DNA of 12,684 nt from Paracoccaceae bacterium (GTDB lineage: Bacteria; Pseudomonadota; Alphaproteobacteria; Rhodobacterales; Rhodobacteraceae). Below, piece by piece: positions 1 to 6,534 of the stretch. The stretch's first letter is position 1. Each line of letters begins with the position of its first letter. The notes under the pieces are model-generated. The model was given only the letters and a program-made list of their open reading frames with translations, did not search any database and was not told the DNA's origin. The translations under genes were made by a program, and so were the position numbers. Location of the stretch: the NCBI GenBank assembly GCA_007120685.1, contig SKNG01000309.1, forward strand, positions 1 through 12,684, in the 5' to 3' direction.

Positions 1-440
1 AGCATCTGCGCGCGCCGGCGCAGGCTGGAGGTGCCCACCACCTGCCCGGCCTCCAGCGCCTCGAACCCCGCCACATCGCTGGAAACAAAAGCATCGCGCA
101 CATCCTCGCGCGGCAGGTAGCAATCGATCACCAGCCCCTCTGGCTGGGCCACAGGCATGTCCTTCATCGAATGCACGGCGATGTCGATCTGCCCGGCCAG
201 CAGCGCGTCCTCGATCTCGCGCGTGAACAGCCCCTTGCCGCCGATCTCCTTCAGCGGGCGGTCCAGGATGCGGTCGCCGGTGGTCTTGATGACCACGATC
301 TCGAAAGCGTCGTCGGGCAGGTCATGCGCGGCCATCAGGCGGGACCGGGTTTCATGCGCCTGGGCCAGCGCCAGTGGCGATCCACGGGTGCCGATACGCA
401 GCGGCGACGAGGGCGAGGGAAGGGTCTTATCGGTGCTCAT
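1..440 (-). CDS. hemC: Porphobilinogen deaminase (hydroxymethylbilane synthase), N-terminal part, cut by left edge
   Basis: Cytoplasmic enzyme of tetrapyrrole (heme, and in phototrophs bacteriochlorophyll) synthesis that joins four porphobilinogen units into hydroxymethylbilane. The 146 complete codons present carry the family hallmarks: RIGTRGSPLALAQ near residues 15-27, KTTGDR at 52-57, IGGKGLFTREIE at 67-77, the HSMKDMP motif at 90-96 with the catalytic aspartate (D94), and GTSSLRRRAQ at 136-145. The family is usually a little over 300 residues, so about half is present; the dipyrromethane-cofactor cysteine lies beyond the edge. The ATG at 440 sits directly before the conserved N-terminus, but no good Shine-Dalgarno precedes it and a promoter-like sequence ends 6 bases before it, so the message may be leaderless. 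The carboxypeptidase gene lies upstream on the same strand, separated by 178 bases. Confidence 0.97.
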   Translation of the reverse strand, partial: MSTDKTLPSPSSPLRIGTRGSPLALAQAHETRSRLMAAHDLPDDAFEIVVIKTTGDRILDRPLKEIGGKGLFTREIEDALLAGQIDIAVHSMKDMPVAQPEGLVIDCYLPREDVRDAFVSSDVAGFEALEAGQVVGTSSLRRRAQM

Positions 441-475
441 GGCTCATCCATACGCAAGCCTGCCAAGGCTGGCAA
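438..475 (-). promoter_or_regulatory. Candidate hemC promoter with overlapping inverted repeat
   Basis: Read on the minus strand, TTGCCA (5 of 6 matches to the sigma-70 -35 consensus) is followed after 17 bases by TATGGA, and then only 6 bases separate it from the hemC ATG. An inverted repeat TGCCA-N4-TGGCA (461-474) covers the -35 element and could be an operator or a chance match. Seen by eye only; the -10 match is modest (3 of 6). Confidence 0.4.
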
Positions 476-492
476 CGGGGCACGAAATGCCG

Positions 493-527
493 CCGGATAG
501 CGCCACTCGCCACCTGTGGCGATCCGG
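493..527. other. Nested inverted repeat between the carboxypeptidase gene and hemC
   Basis: An outer arm pair CCGGAT (493-498) and ATCCGG (522-527) encloses an inner 7-bp arm pair TCGCCAC/GTGGCGA (507-522) around CT. The two pairs compete for the bases at 522, so they are alternative or partly overlapping stems. No T-run follows on the minus strand, so it is not a classical intrinsic terminator. It might end transcription of the carboxypeptidase message or fold in the leader of a read-through hemC message. Confidence 0.4.
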
Positions 528-618
528 TGCCGTCAGGGGATAACAGCGCCCGGGCGACGGGCGGGGGTGGCCTTTCCCCGACGCCCAGCAAGCTTGGCTG
601 CGAAAGGCGCCGGATGGA

Positions 619-2748
619 TCAGGGCGCGATGATCTCGCAAGGCTGCGCGCGCACGCTCAGACGCCCGCAGGCCAGTTCCGCCTGTTCGCGGGTCAGGTTC
701 TCGATATCGGCAAGGAAGCGCCCGCCGCGCTGGCCCACGCGCCGGCCGCCCCGGCCCAGCGTGCCGCTTTCGGCCAGCGTGACCCGCAACAGCGCCCTTT
801 CGGCATCGAAGCGCGAGGGGTATTCGCCCAGCCTTACCACCCAGCCTGCCTCATGCCCGGTCGTCGCGCGCGTCACGATTTCGGGCAGTTGCGCACCAAG
901 AGAGAAACGCGGTGCGGTCGATGCGTCGGAGGTGGTCAGCACCACCAGGGTTTCGGGACTGTCTTCGCCGGGCGGTGCGCGCTCTGCGGTGGCCGCCTGC
1001 GTGATTGTCGGCAGGGCAAGGCCGTCGCCCACCGCGTGCGAGACCGCCGGCTGCGGCACCGGTGTCGAACGGATCGGCCGGTCTTCACCTGCGGCGGCTT
1101 CGGCATGGGTGCTTTCCAGCATCGCCGGGTCGATGGCAATTGCCGGCAGACCCGGGATCCGGACCAGCCCGTCCTGCAACAGCACCGGGCCGATATCCCG
1201 GGCGCTGTGTTCGAAGCGCTGCGGCGCCGGTGGCGTGACCGGCAGATGCGCCAGCGGCGGGACCGTCGGCAGGCTGTCCTCGCCGGTGCCGGCCGGTGTT
1301 GCCGCGGGGGCTGGCGCCGGCTGGGGCAAAATGACCTCGGCCAGCGCCGCACCGGTGCTTTGGCCAAAACCCTCCTCCGCCGGCGCCGCAGGGGCTGACC
1401 CCGCCTCGGCCGGGGCTGCGTCGGCCGGCACCTCCGGCGCGGCGGTGACCAAACCGTCAAGCGTGTCCATAGGCCCTGTTGCCGCGCGCGAGGCCAGGCC
1501 ACTGTCTTCCGACCGATCGGCGGCGGCGGCAACCTCTACCGGCCGTGCCACCGGCAGCGGCGAGACGGACGGCGCACCCGGCTCCAGCGCCTGTGTCACG
1601 GCCTCCTCGGCAGCGGCGGCCAGGGATTCGGCGGCCGTGTCGTCAGTCGGCGCGGCCTCGGCTGCGGGGGCCTCGGCCACTTCGGCCAGAACCGCGCCGA
1701 TTTCCTCTTGCAGCGCCGCCACGACGGCTGCCGGTGGCGCTTCGGGTTCCGGGCCGGGCCGGGGCGCAGGAAAAAGGCTGCGCTGCGGTGCGGTCTGCAG
1801 CCGGATGGTCCGGCCAGCGGCCTGGCGCCCGCCGCTTGCGCTTGCGGTCTGCGCCGCGGCGGCATAGCTGGGACTTGACGGGCGGTTCGTGGCGACGCGG
1901 GCGGGCGCGCGCGAGAAGCCCATATCCATCAGCTGCACGATTCGCTGGTGCCGGTCGACGACCGACCGGCCGCCGAAAACGGTGACGATGATGCGCACCC
2001 CGTTGCGTTCGGCCGAGGCGGTGAGGTTGTAGCCCGCCGCGCGGGTATAGCCCGTCTTGATGCCATCCGCCCCGCGATAGCCGTCCAGGAAGCGCCAGTT
2101 GGTATTGCGCACACGGGCCACGCCGGCGTGTTCGGTCCGTCGCGAGAACAGGTTGTAGTATTGCGGATAGTCGAAATAAAGCTGCCGCCCCAGAAGGGTC
2201 ATGTCCCGGGCGGTGGATTGATGGCCTGCCTGGGTCAGACCATGGGCATTCAGGAACCGGGTGTTGTTCATGCCGATGGCGGCGGCGGTGCGGTTCATGC
2301 GCGCGGTGAAGGCTTCGACCGAACCGCTGATCCCCTCGGCGATTGCGGTGGCCGCGTCATTGCCGGAGCGCAGTGCCGCCGCGCGGATCAGATAGCGCAG
2401 GGCGATCCGCTGGCCCGCCCGCAAGCCCAGGCGCGATGGCACCTCGGAGGCCGCCCGGCGCGAGACAGTGACCATGGTGTCAAGTGAAATCTCGCCGTTG
2501 CCAATGGCCTCGAAGGCGACATAGAGGGTCATCATCTTGGTCAGCGATGCCGGATGCAGCCGGGTGTCGTGGTTTCTGGCGTGCAGGATCTCGCCGCTGC
2601 GCATGTCCATCACCACGGCGGCATAGGGGGCCGCCAGCGCCCTTTGCGGCAAAACCAGCCCCGTCAACAGGACCACACCTACCGCAACGGCAATAACCGC
2701 GCGCCAGCCCATGAAACTGCCGGGGGAACGCCAAGCCTGCGTCGCCAC
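619..2748 (-). CDS. Secreted D-alanyl-D-alanine carboxypeptidase (peptidase S11) with C-terminal SPOR domain
   Basis: Periplasmic penicillin-binding-type enzyme that trims the terminal D-Ala from peptidoglycan stem peptides. From the chosen start (709 residues) a signal peptide runs to about residue 39 (hydrophobic AVIAVAVGVVLLTGLVL, then ALA-AP). The three active-site motifs follow: SLTK at 68-71 (nucleophile S68), SGN at 128-130 and KTG at 231-233. Residues about 283-629 are an Ala/Pro/Glu-rich linker with no recognisable fold. Residues about 630-709 resemble a SPOR domain (WVVRLGEYPSRFDAERAL), which binds denuded septal glycan; two cysteines (694, 704) could form a disulfide. The start is uncertain. 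The open frame extends to a GTG at 2832, but the GTG at 2748 has an AGAGG about 8 bases upstream and gives a normal signal peptide; an ATG at 2712 lacks a ribosome site. The HAD gene lies 159 bases upstream of the longest frame. Confidence 0.93.
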   Translation of the reverse strand: MATQAWRSPGSFMGWRAVIAVAVGVVLLTGLVLPQRALAAPYAAVVMDMRSGEILHARNHDTRLHPASLTKMMTLYVAFEAIGNGEISLDTMVTVSRRAASEVPSRLGLRAGQRIALRYLIRAAALRSGNDAATAIAEGISGSVEAFTARMNRTAAAIGMNNTRFLNAHGLTQAGHQSTARDMTLLGRQLYFDYPQYYNLFSRRTEHAGVARVRNTNWRFLDGYRGADGIKTGYTRAAGYNLTASAERNGVRIIVTVFGGRSVVDRHQRIVQLMDMGFSRAPARVATNRPSSPSYAAAAQTASASGGRQAAGRTIRLQTAPQRSLFPAPRPGPEPEAPPAAVVAALQEEIGAVLAEVAEAPAAEAAPTDDTAAESLAAAAEEAVTQALEPGAPSVSPLPVARPVEVAAAADRSEDSGLASRAATGPMDTLDGLVTAAPEVPADAAPAEAGSAPAAPAEEGFGQSTGAALAEVILPQPAPAPAATPAGTGEDSLPTVPPLAHLPVTPPAPQRFEHSARDIGPVLLQDGLVRIPGLPAIAIDPAMLESTHAEAAAGEDRPIRSTPVPQPAVSHAVGDGLALPTITQAATAERAPPGEDSPETLVVLTTSDASTAPRFSLGAQLPEIVTRATTGHEAGWVVRLGEYPSRFDAERALLRVTLAESGTLGRGGRRVGQRGGRFLADIENLTREQAELACGRLSVRAQPCEIIAP

Positions 2749-2856
2749 CTTGCCTGCCCTCTGCCTCTGGCCGGCCAGCCTCCGCCTTGCGGGACCGGCA
2801 CTTTTCACTGCTCGTTCGGTCGGCTCTTGCACGGCCGATCCACACGTTCATTCTCA

Positions 2857-2885
2857 AAGCTAGCACGGCGGGCACTACAGGAAAA
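2857..2885 (-). promoter_or_regulatory. Candidate promoter of the carboxypeptidase gene (extended -10)
   Basis: On the minus strand TTTTCC (2880-2885) is followed after 17 bases by TAGCTT (2857-2862), preceded by TGC, an extended -10 (TGn) feature. The predicted transcript start is near 2850, upstream of every start codon considered for the gene. The same TGC-TAG arrangement is found before asnB. Both hexamers match the consensus only 3 of 6, so the call is tentative. Confidence 0.4.
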
Positions 2886-2991
2886 GACCCGTTTTCCAAT
2901 GGATTTCACGTCGAGGTTAAAGTTTGGCGGGCAATGGTGCATGGCGCCGACGCAACCACAAGATATATTCGCCGCCACGGTCCTCGCCCAA

Positions 2992-3693
2992 TCACGCGCC
3001 GTCGATCCAGCCCAGCAGCGCCGGCAGCTCGTCCAGCCGGCCAAGCCGTCGGAAACGGGCGTTTTCAAGGGGCGGCTCGGCTGCTTCGATGGCCCATTCA
3101 GGACCATGCGGCACATGCACGCCCCAGGCCCCGGCCAGGATCGGCGCCACCACATCCGAGGCCATGGCATTGCCCGCCATCAGCGCCGCCTCGGCCCCGG
3201 CGCCGTGTCGCGCAAAGACCCGCGCATAAACTGCAGGCGATTTCCGGCTGACGATCTCAACCGCGTGGAACAGATCGCCCAGCCCCGATTGCGCCAGCTT
3301 GCGCTCCTGATCCAGCAGGTCGCCCTTGGTGATCAGCACCAGCCGGTAATCACTGGCCAGCCGCTGCACCGTATCGCGCACGCCGGGCAGAAGTTCGACC
3401 GGGTGTTCCAGCATCTCGCGCCCGGCGGCCATGATCTCGGCGATCACCGCGCCGGGCACGCGGCCGTCGGTCACCTCCAGCGCGGTTTCGATCATCGACA
3501 GCACGAAACCCTTCACCCCGAAGCCGTAATGACCCAGATTGCGCCGCTCGGCCGCCAGCAGGCGGTCGGCCAGATCGGCGCCTTCGGCATGATCGGCCAG
3601 GAGCGCGGTGAACCGCGCCTGGGTCAGTTCGAAAAACCGCCCGTTGTGCCATAGCGTGTCATCGGCATCGAGCCCGATGGTGGTGATCTGCAT
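2992..3693 (-). CDS. HAD-superfamily phosphatase
   Basis: Cytoplasmic haloacid-dehalogenase-type hydrolase of 233 residues, probably a small-molecule phosphatase. All four motifs are visible: motif I DADDT at 9-13 (nucleophile D9, acid/base D11), motif II threonine in ITKGD (T122), motif III lysine in SRKSP (K151), and motif IV GNAMASD at 174-180. A helical cap insert lies between motifs I and II (about residues 15-100), as in C1-cap members such as YjjG-like nucleotidases, but the substrate cannot be told from sequence. The ATG at 3693 has AAGG 6 bases upstream. It is transcribed divergently from clpS and lies upstream of the carboxypeptidase gene, which has its own candidate promoter. Confidence 0.92.
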   Translation of the reverse strand: MQITTIGLDADDTLWHNGRFFELTQARFTALLADHAEGADLADRLLAAERRNLGHYGFGVKGFVLSMIETALEVTDGRVPGAVIAEIMAAGREMLEHPVELLPGVRDTVQRLASDYRLVLITKGDLLDQERKLAQSGLGDLFHAVEIVSRKSPAVYARVFARHGAGAEAALMAGNAMASDVVAPILAGAWGVHVPHGPEWAIEAAEPPLENARFRRLGRLDELPALLGWIDGA

Positions 3694-3734
3694 CCGCGCC
3701 CTTCACTTCGTCCGCAATCGGTCGCACGGCAGGG

Positions 3735-3786
3735 TTTTCACTGCGGCGCGGCACGCTATATACTGCACCCGATGCGAATCCGGCAA
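3735..3786. promoter_or_regulatory. Overlapping divergent promoters for clpS and the HAD gene sharing one -10 region
   Basis: Plus strand: TTTTCA (3735-3740), 18 bases, TATACT (3759-3764), predicting a start near 3771 for clpS. Minus strand: TTGCCG (3781-3786), 18 bases, TATATA (3757-3762), predicting a start near 3750 for the HAD gene. Both -10 elements lie in the self-complementary TATATA at 3757-3762, so the two promoters would compete for the same melting region. Each hexamer matches the sigma-70 consensus 4 of 6 or better. Confidence 0.5.
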
Positions 3787-3813
3787 CGTGCAGTCAGCGC
3801 AAGGCAAAGAACC

Positions 3814-4152
3814 ATGTCCTTCGGCCCCATGATGACCGACCGCCCCAACGGCCCGGACGGGGAAAGCGGTGTCGTCACCAAGACCCGCACCCGCACCCAG
3901 CGCCCGCCGATGTACAAGGTGCTGCTGCTCAACGACGATTACACGCCGATGGAATTCGTGGTGCATGTGCTGGAGCGTTTCTTCGGCATGAGCCACGCGC
4001 AGGCATTCGACATCATGCTGACCGTGCACAAGAAGGGCCTCGCGGTGGTCGGCGTGTTTTCGTTCGAGATTGCCGAGACGAAGGTGGCGCAGGTGATGGA
4101 TTTCGCGCGCCGCCATCAGCACCCGCTGCAATGCACCCTGGAAAAGGAATAG
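3814..4152 (+). CDS. clpS: ATP-dependent Clp protease adaptor ClpS
   Basis: Small cytoplasmic adaptor that binds N-degron substrates and delivers them to ClpA in the ClpAP protease. The 112-residue protein has the usual disordered N-terminal tail (about 1-30), then the conserved core: YKVLLLNDDYTPMEFVV (34-50) with the N-degron-binding N40, D41 and D42, AFDIMLTVHKKG (64-75) with H72, and the C-terminal strand near HPLQCTLEKE. The frame is open from an ATG at 3772, but the predicted transcript start is at about 3771; the ATG at 3814 has AAGG about 9 bases upstream and gives the family's normal length, so it was preferred. First gene of an operon with the methyltransferase 28 bases downstream. 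Confidence 0.96.
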   Translation: MSFGPMMTDRPNGPDGESGVVTKTRTRTQRPPMYKVLLLNDDYTPMEFVVHVLERFFGMSHAQAFDIMLTVHKKGLAVVGVFSFEIAETKVAQVMDFARRHQHPLQCTLEKE

Positions 4153-4180
4153 GGCGCGCGGGCAGGGCCGAGGCTGGCTG

Positions 4181-5260
4181 TTGAGCGCCTTGTCTTCCCC
4201 CGCCCCGCGCGATCTGCGGCTTGCCCTGGCGCTGGACGCGGGCCTGTCATTGCCGGGTGAAGGGCCGCTGGTAGTGCTGTTTCCCGGCGGGGGTGAGCGA
4301 TTCGGCACGCTGCCCGCTGAACGGGTGGTCGTGGTTTCGCCCCATGTTGCGGTCCTCGCGGCCTTCGACCGGCAGGGATTGAAAGCCATGCCGCAGGCGC
4401 CCGCGCGGGCCGCGGCCGTGCTGGTCTGCCTGCCGCGCAGCCGGGAAGAGGCGCGCGACGCCCTTGCAACGGCTGCCGGTATCACCGACGGGCCGGTAAT
4501 CGTGGACGGGCAGAAGGATGACGGGGTTGATGCGATGCTGCGCACGCTGCGCCCGCGCGTCGCGCTGAGCGAACCCATCGCCAAAGGGCACGGCAAGATC
4601 GCCTGGTTCCCCTCGCCCGGCGCCGCTGCATTTGCCGACTGGCGGGCTGGCCCGGGGCTGGTGTCCGGCCCGGACGGGCAGCGTTTTCACACCGTCCCGG
4701 GCGTGTTCTCGGCCGATGGGATCGACCCCGGCTCGGCCCTTCTTGCCGCCGCGCTGCCGCCCGGGCTGACCGGCACGGGGGCGGATCTGGGCGCGGGCTG
4801 GGGCTATCTGGCCGCAAGCCTGCTGGCACGCGCCCCGGGGATCGACGCGCTGCATCTGGTCGAGGCCGACGCGCGCGCGCTGGATTGCGCACGCCGGAAT
4901 GTCACTGACCCGCGCGCGCATTTTCACTGGCGCGATGCCACCCGGCCCTGGCCCGGGCCGGCGCTGGATTTCGTGGTGACCAACCCGCCCTTTCACACCG
5001 GCCGCATCGCCGATCCCGGCCTGGGTGCGGCCTTCATCGCCACCGCGGCGGGCAGTCTGAAGCCATCTGGCCGGCTGTGGCTGGTGGCCAACCGGCATCT
5101 GCCCTATGAGGCGGCACTCAAGGCCCGGTTCCGCAGCGTCGAGGACATCACCGGCGGCGACAGCCGCTACAAGCTGTTTCTGGCCCAGGGCCCCCGGCGC
5201 AACACGGCGCCGCCCGGACGCCCGCGCCAGCGCTCCACCAGCAAGGAACATCACCGATGA
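4181..5260 (+). CDS. RsmC-like class I SAM-dependent methyltransferase (16S rRNA guanine-N2)
   Basis: Predicted to methylate a guanine on N2 in rRNA, as E. coli RsmC (16S G1207) does. The 359-residue protein has the two-lobed RsmC/RlmG plan: a degenerate N-terminal lobe (about 1-170) and a catalytic C-terminal lobe with SAM motif I DLGAGWGYL (202-210), acidic residue E228 after the second strand, and the N2-guanine motif NPPFHTG (268-274). The family is usually near 340 residues; the last 20 residues are a basic, Pro-rich tail. The start is TTG at 4181, supported by CGAGG 7 bases upstream; the next in-frame ATG is at codon 70, inside the conserved lobe. It follows clpS by 28 bases and its stop overlaps the SDR start by 4 bases (ATGA). 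RsmC versus RlmG-type specificity is not settled by sequence. Confidence 0.88.
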   Translation: MSALSSPAPRDLRLALALDAGLSLPGEGPLVVLFPGGGERFGTLPAERVVVVSPHVAVLAAFDRQGLKAMPQAPARAAAVLVCLPRSREEARDALATAAGITDGPVIVDGQKDDGVDAMLRTLRPRVALSEPIAKGHGKIAWFPSPGAAAFADWRAGPGLVSGPDGQRFHTVPGVFSADGIDPGSALLAAALPPGLTGTGADLGAGWGYLAASLLARAPGIDALHLVEADARALDCARRNVTDPRAHFHWRDATRPWPGPALDFVVTNPPFHTGRIADPGLGAAFIATAAGSLKPSGRLWLVANRHLPYEAALKARFRSVEDITGGDSRYKLFLAQGPRRNTAPPGRPRQRSTSKEHHR

Positions 5261-6081
5261 GCTTTTCCGTCGAGGGCAAGACCGCCATCATCACCGGCGC
5301 CGCCTCGGGCATCGGCCATGCCATCGCGCGGCATTTCGCCGATCAGGGCGCCCAGGTCGTGCTGGCGGACCAGAACGAAAAGCGGCTGAAGGCCAATTGC
5401 GACGATCTGTGCAAGGCCGAGAATGTCCGGCTTTTCGTCGGCGATCTGCGCACGCGGCTGACAGTGGCGAATCTGCTGTCGGCCACCATCGACGCGTTCG
5501 ACCGCGTGGATATCCTGGTCAACGCCGCGCGCCAGTTCGCCCTGACCGACCCGCTGGATCCGGCCGACGAGACCGTGGACGAGGCAATCGCCCAGAACCT
5601 GACCGTGGCACTGCGCGTCAGCCAGGCCGTGGCCCGGCGCATGATCGCCCAGGCCGAGGCCGCGAACGGCGAGACCAGCAGCGACAGGCGGCCCCGCGAT
5701 TGCGGCACCATCGTCAATTTCAGTTCGGTCGCCGCGCATCGGACCCAGGCGCAGCTGCTGGGCTATTCGGTTTCCACCGCCGCAGCCGAGCAGATGACCC
5801 GCACCCTGGCGGTGGCTCTGGCCAGCCACCACATCCGCGTCAATGCGATTGCCGTGGGTTCGGTGATGAGCGCCAGCCTGAAGGATCATCTGGCGGAACA
5901 TCCGGACTATCGCGACGCCATCATGCACGGAACGCCGCTGGCCCGGATCGGCACCGCGCAGGAGGTGGCGGAGGTGGCGCAGTTCCTGGCCTCGCCGGCC
6001 TCGGGGTTCATGACCGGGCAGGTGCTGAACCTCGATGGCGGGCGCTCGCTGCTGGACGCGGTGCAACGGCCGGCGCATTGA
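5257..6081 (+). CDS. SDR-family protein lacking the catalytic lysine
   Basis: Short-chain dehydrogenase/reductase fold, 274 residues, probably cytoplasmic. The Rossmann motif TGAASGIG (13-20) and an aspartate after the second strand (D38) suggest NAD(H) binding. VNAA replaces the usual NNAG near 88-91; N114, S156/S157 and Y170 of the catalytic tetrad are present. However, the YxxxK motif reads YSVST, so the lysine is T174, and VNxIxPG reads VNAIAVG. The C-terminal SGFMTGQVLNLDGG is typical of classical SDRs. An insert rich in charged residues (about 133-150) precedes the catalytic serine strand. The protein may be a weak or non-catalytic member; I recall similar lysine-less sequences in other Rhodobacterales, but could not check. 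Translationally coupled to the methyltransferase through a 4-base overlap, with AAGGAA upstream. Substrate unknown. Confidence 0.9.
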   Translation: MSFSVEGKTAIITGAASGIGHAIARHFADQGAQVVLADQNEKRLKANCDDLCKAENVRLFVGDLRTRLTVANLLSATIDAFDRVDILVNAARQFALTDPLDPADETVDEAIAQNLTVALRVSQAVARRMIAQAEAANGETSSDRRPRDCGTIVNFSSVAAHRTQAQLLGYSVSTAAAEQMTRTLAVALASHHIRVNAIAVGSVMSASLKDHLAEHPDYRDAIMHGTPLARIGTAQEVAEVAQFLASPASGFMTGQVLNLDGGRSLLDAVQRPAH

Positions 6082-6122
6082 GCGGAGCGCGTCGGTTGGG
6101 GGCGGCCCGGTCCGGGGGCGTC

Positions 6123-6198
<76 letters not shown>

Positions 6199-6208
6199 CC
6201 GCTGCCGC

Positions 6209-6238
6209 CTGATAGCCCATGCCCCCGCCGCCAGACAA
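6209..6238 (-). promoter_or_regulatory. Candidate tRNA-Val promoter
   Basis: On the minus strand TTGTCT (6233-6238) and TATCAG (6209-6214) are separated by 18 bases; each matches the sigma-70 consensus 4 of 6. The -10 ends 10 bases before the mature tRNA 5' end, a usual distance for tRNA genes in bacteria. Confidence 0.45.
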
Positions 6239-6267
6239 GGCCCGGCACCGCGCTTTTCCACCCTGAC

Positions 6268-6281
6268 TTGAGCCAGATCAA
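6268..6281. promoter_or_regulatory. FNR/FnrL-type binding site
   Basis: TTGAGCCAGATCAA matches the FNR-family consensus TTGA-N6-TCAA exactly and keeps the ATCAA of the fuller TTGAT-N4-ATCAA form. Its centre is 61 bases upstream of the small membrane protein ATG, a distance that suits a class II activator position near -41 with a short leader. It could also influence the divergent tRNA-Val, whose candidate -35 ends about 30 bases away. No strong -10 was seen between the box and the gene, which would agree with activator dependence. Confidence 0.65.
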
Positions 6282-6335
6282 GGCGCAAGGTAGTGTTTCC
6301 GTGTTTCGTTGCATCATCAACGAACGGAGAATTTC

Positions 6336-6518
6336 ATGCTCAGGCTGTCGCTTCTGCTTTTTGTCTTCATCGGGGCCACGCTTGCCGGTATCGGCGTTGT
6401 CGCCGCGCTGAGCCTGGGGGGGTATGACACCACGGCAATCATTGCCACGGCGGCGATCGGTGCGCTGGCGGCGGTGCCATTCAGTTGGTACGTGGCGCGG
6501 GAATTGCAGGCGCTTTGA
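6336..6518 (+). CDS. Small two-helix membrane protein, conserved in Rhodobacterales
   Basis: A 60-residue protein with two predicted membrane helices, about residues 4-27 (LSLLLFVFIGATLAGIGVVAAL) and 33-53 (AIIATAAIGALAAVPFSWYVA), joined by a short Gly/Asp loop, and a short C-terminal tail. The ATG at 6336 has a GGAG 6 bases upstream, which decides the start over the in-frame ATG at 6309. Proteins of this size and pattern from this order are sometimes labelled 'CTP synthetase' in databases by error; nothing here resembles that enzyme. Function unknown. The FNR-type box upstream suggests expression that depends on oxygen. It is convergent with the alpha/beta hydrolase gene, 16 bases away. Confidence 0.82.
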   Translation: MLRLSLLLFVFIGATLAGIGVVAALSLGGYDTTAIIATAAIGALAAVPFSWYVARELQAL

Positions 6519-6534
6519 CACGCATGGATCCGCG

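Noticed and set aside
374..1867. Plus-strand open frame of 497 codons antisense to the carboxypeptidase gene
   Set aside because: Low-complexity Ser/Ala/Arg-rich translation with no domain, lying opposite the Ala/Pro-rich linker. High GC keeps the opposite frame free of stops.
2480..2899. Alternative minus-strand frame with ATG codons at 2899 and 2851 at the 5' end of the carboxypeptidase gene
   Set aside because: Wrong frame relative to the signal peptide and active site; its translation is Arg/Gly-rich without homology. An upstream leader peptide cannot be excluded but has no support.
6106..6116. CCCGG-T-CCGGG as a terminator of the SDR gene or tRNA
   Set aside because: With a realistic loop the stem is only about 4 bp and no T-run follows; too weak to call.
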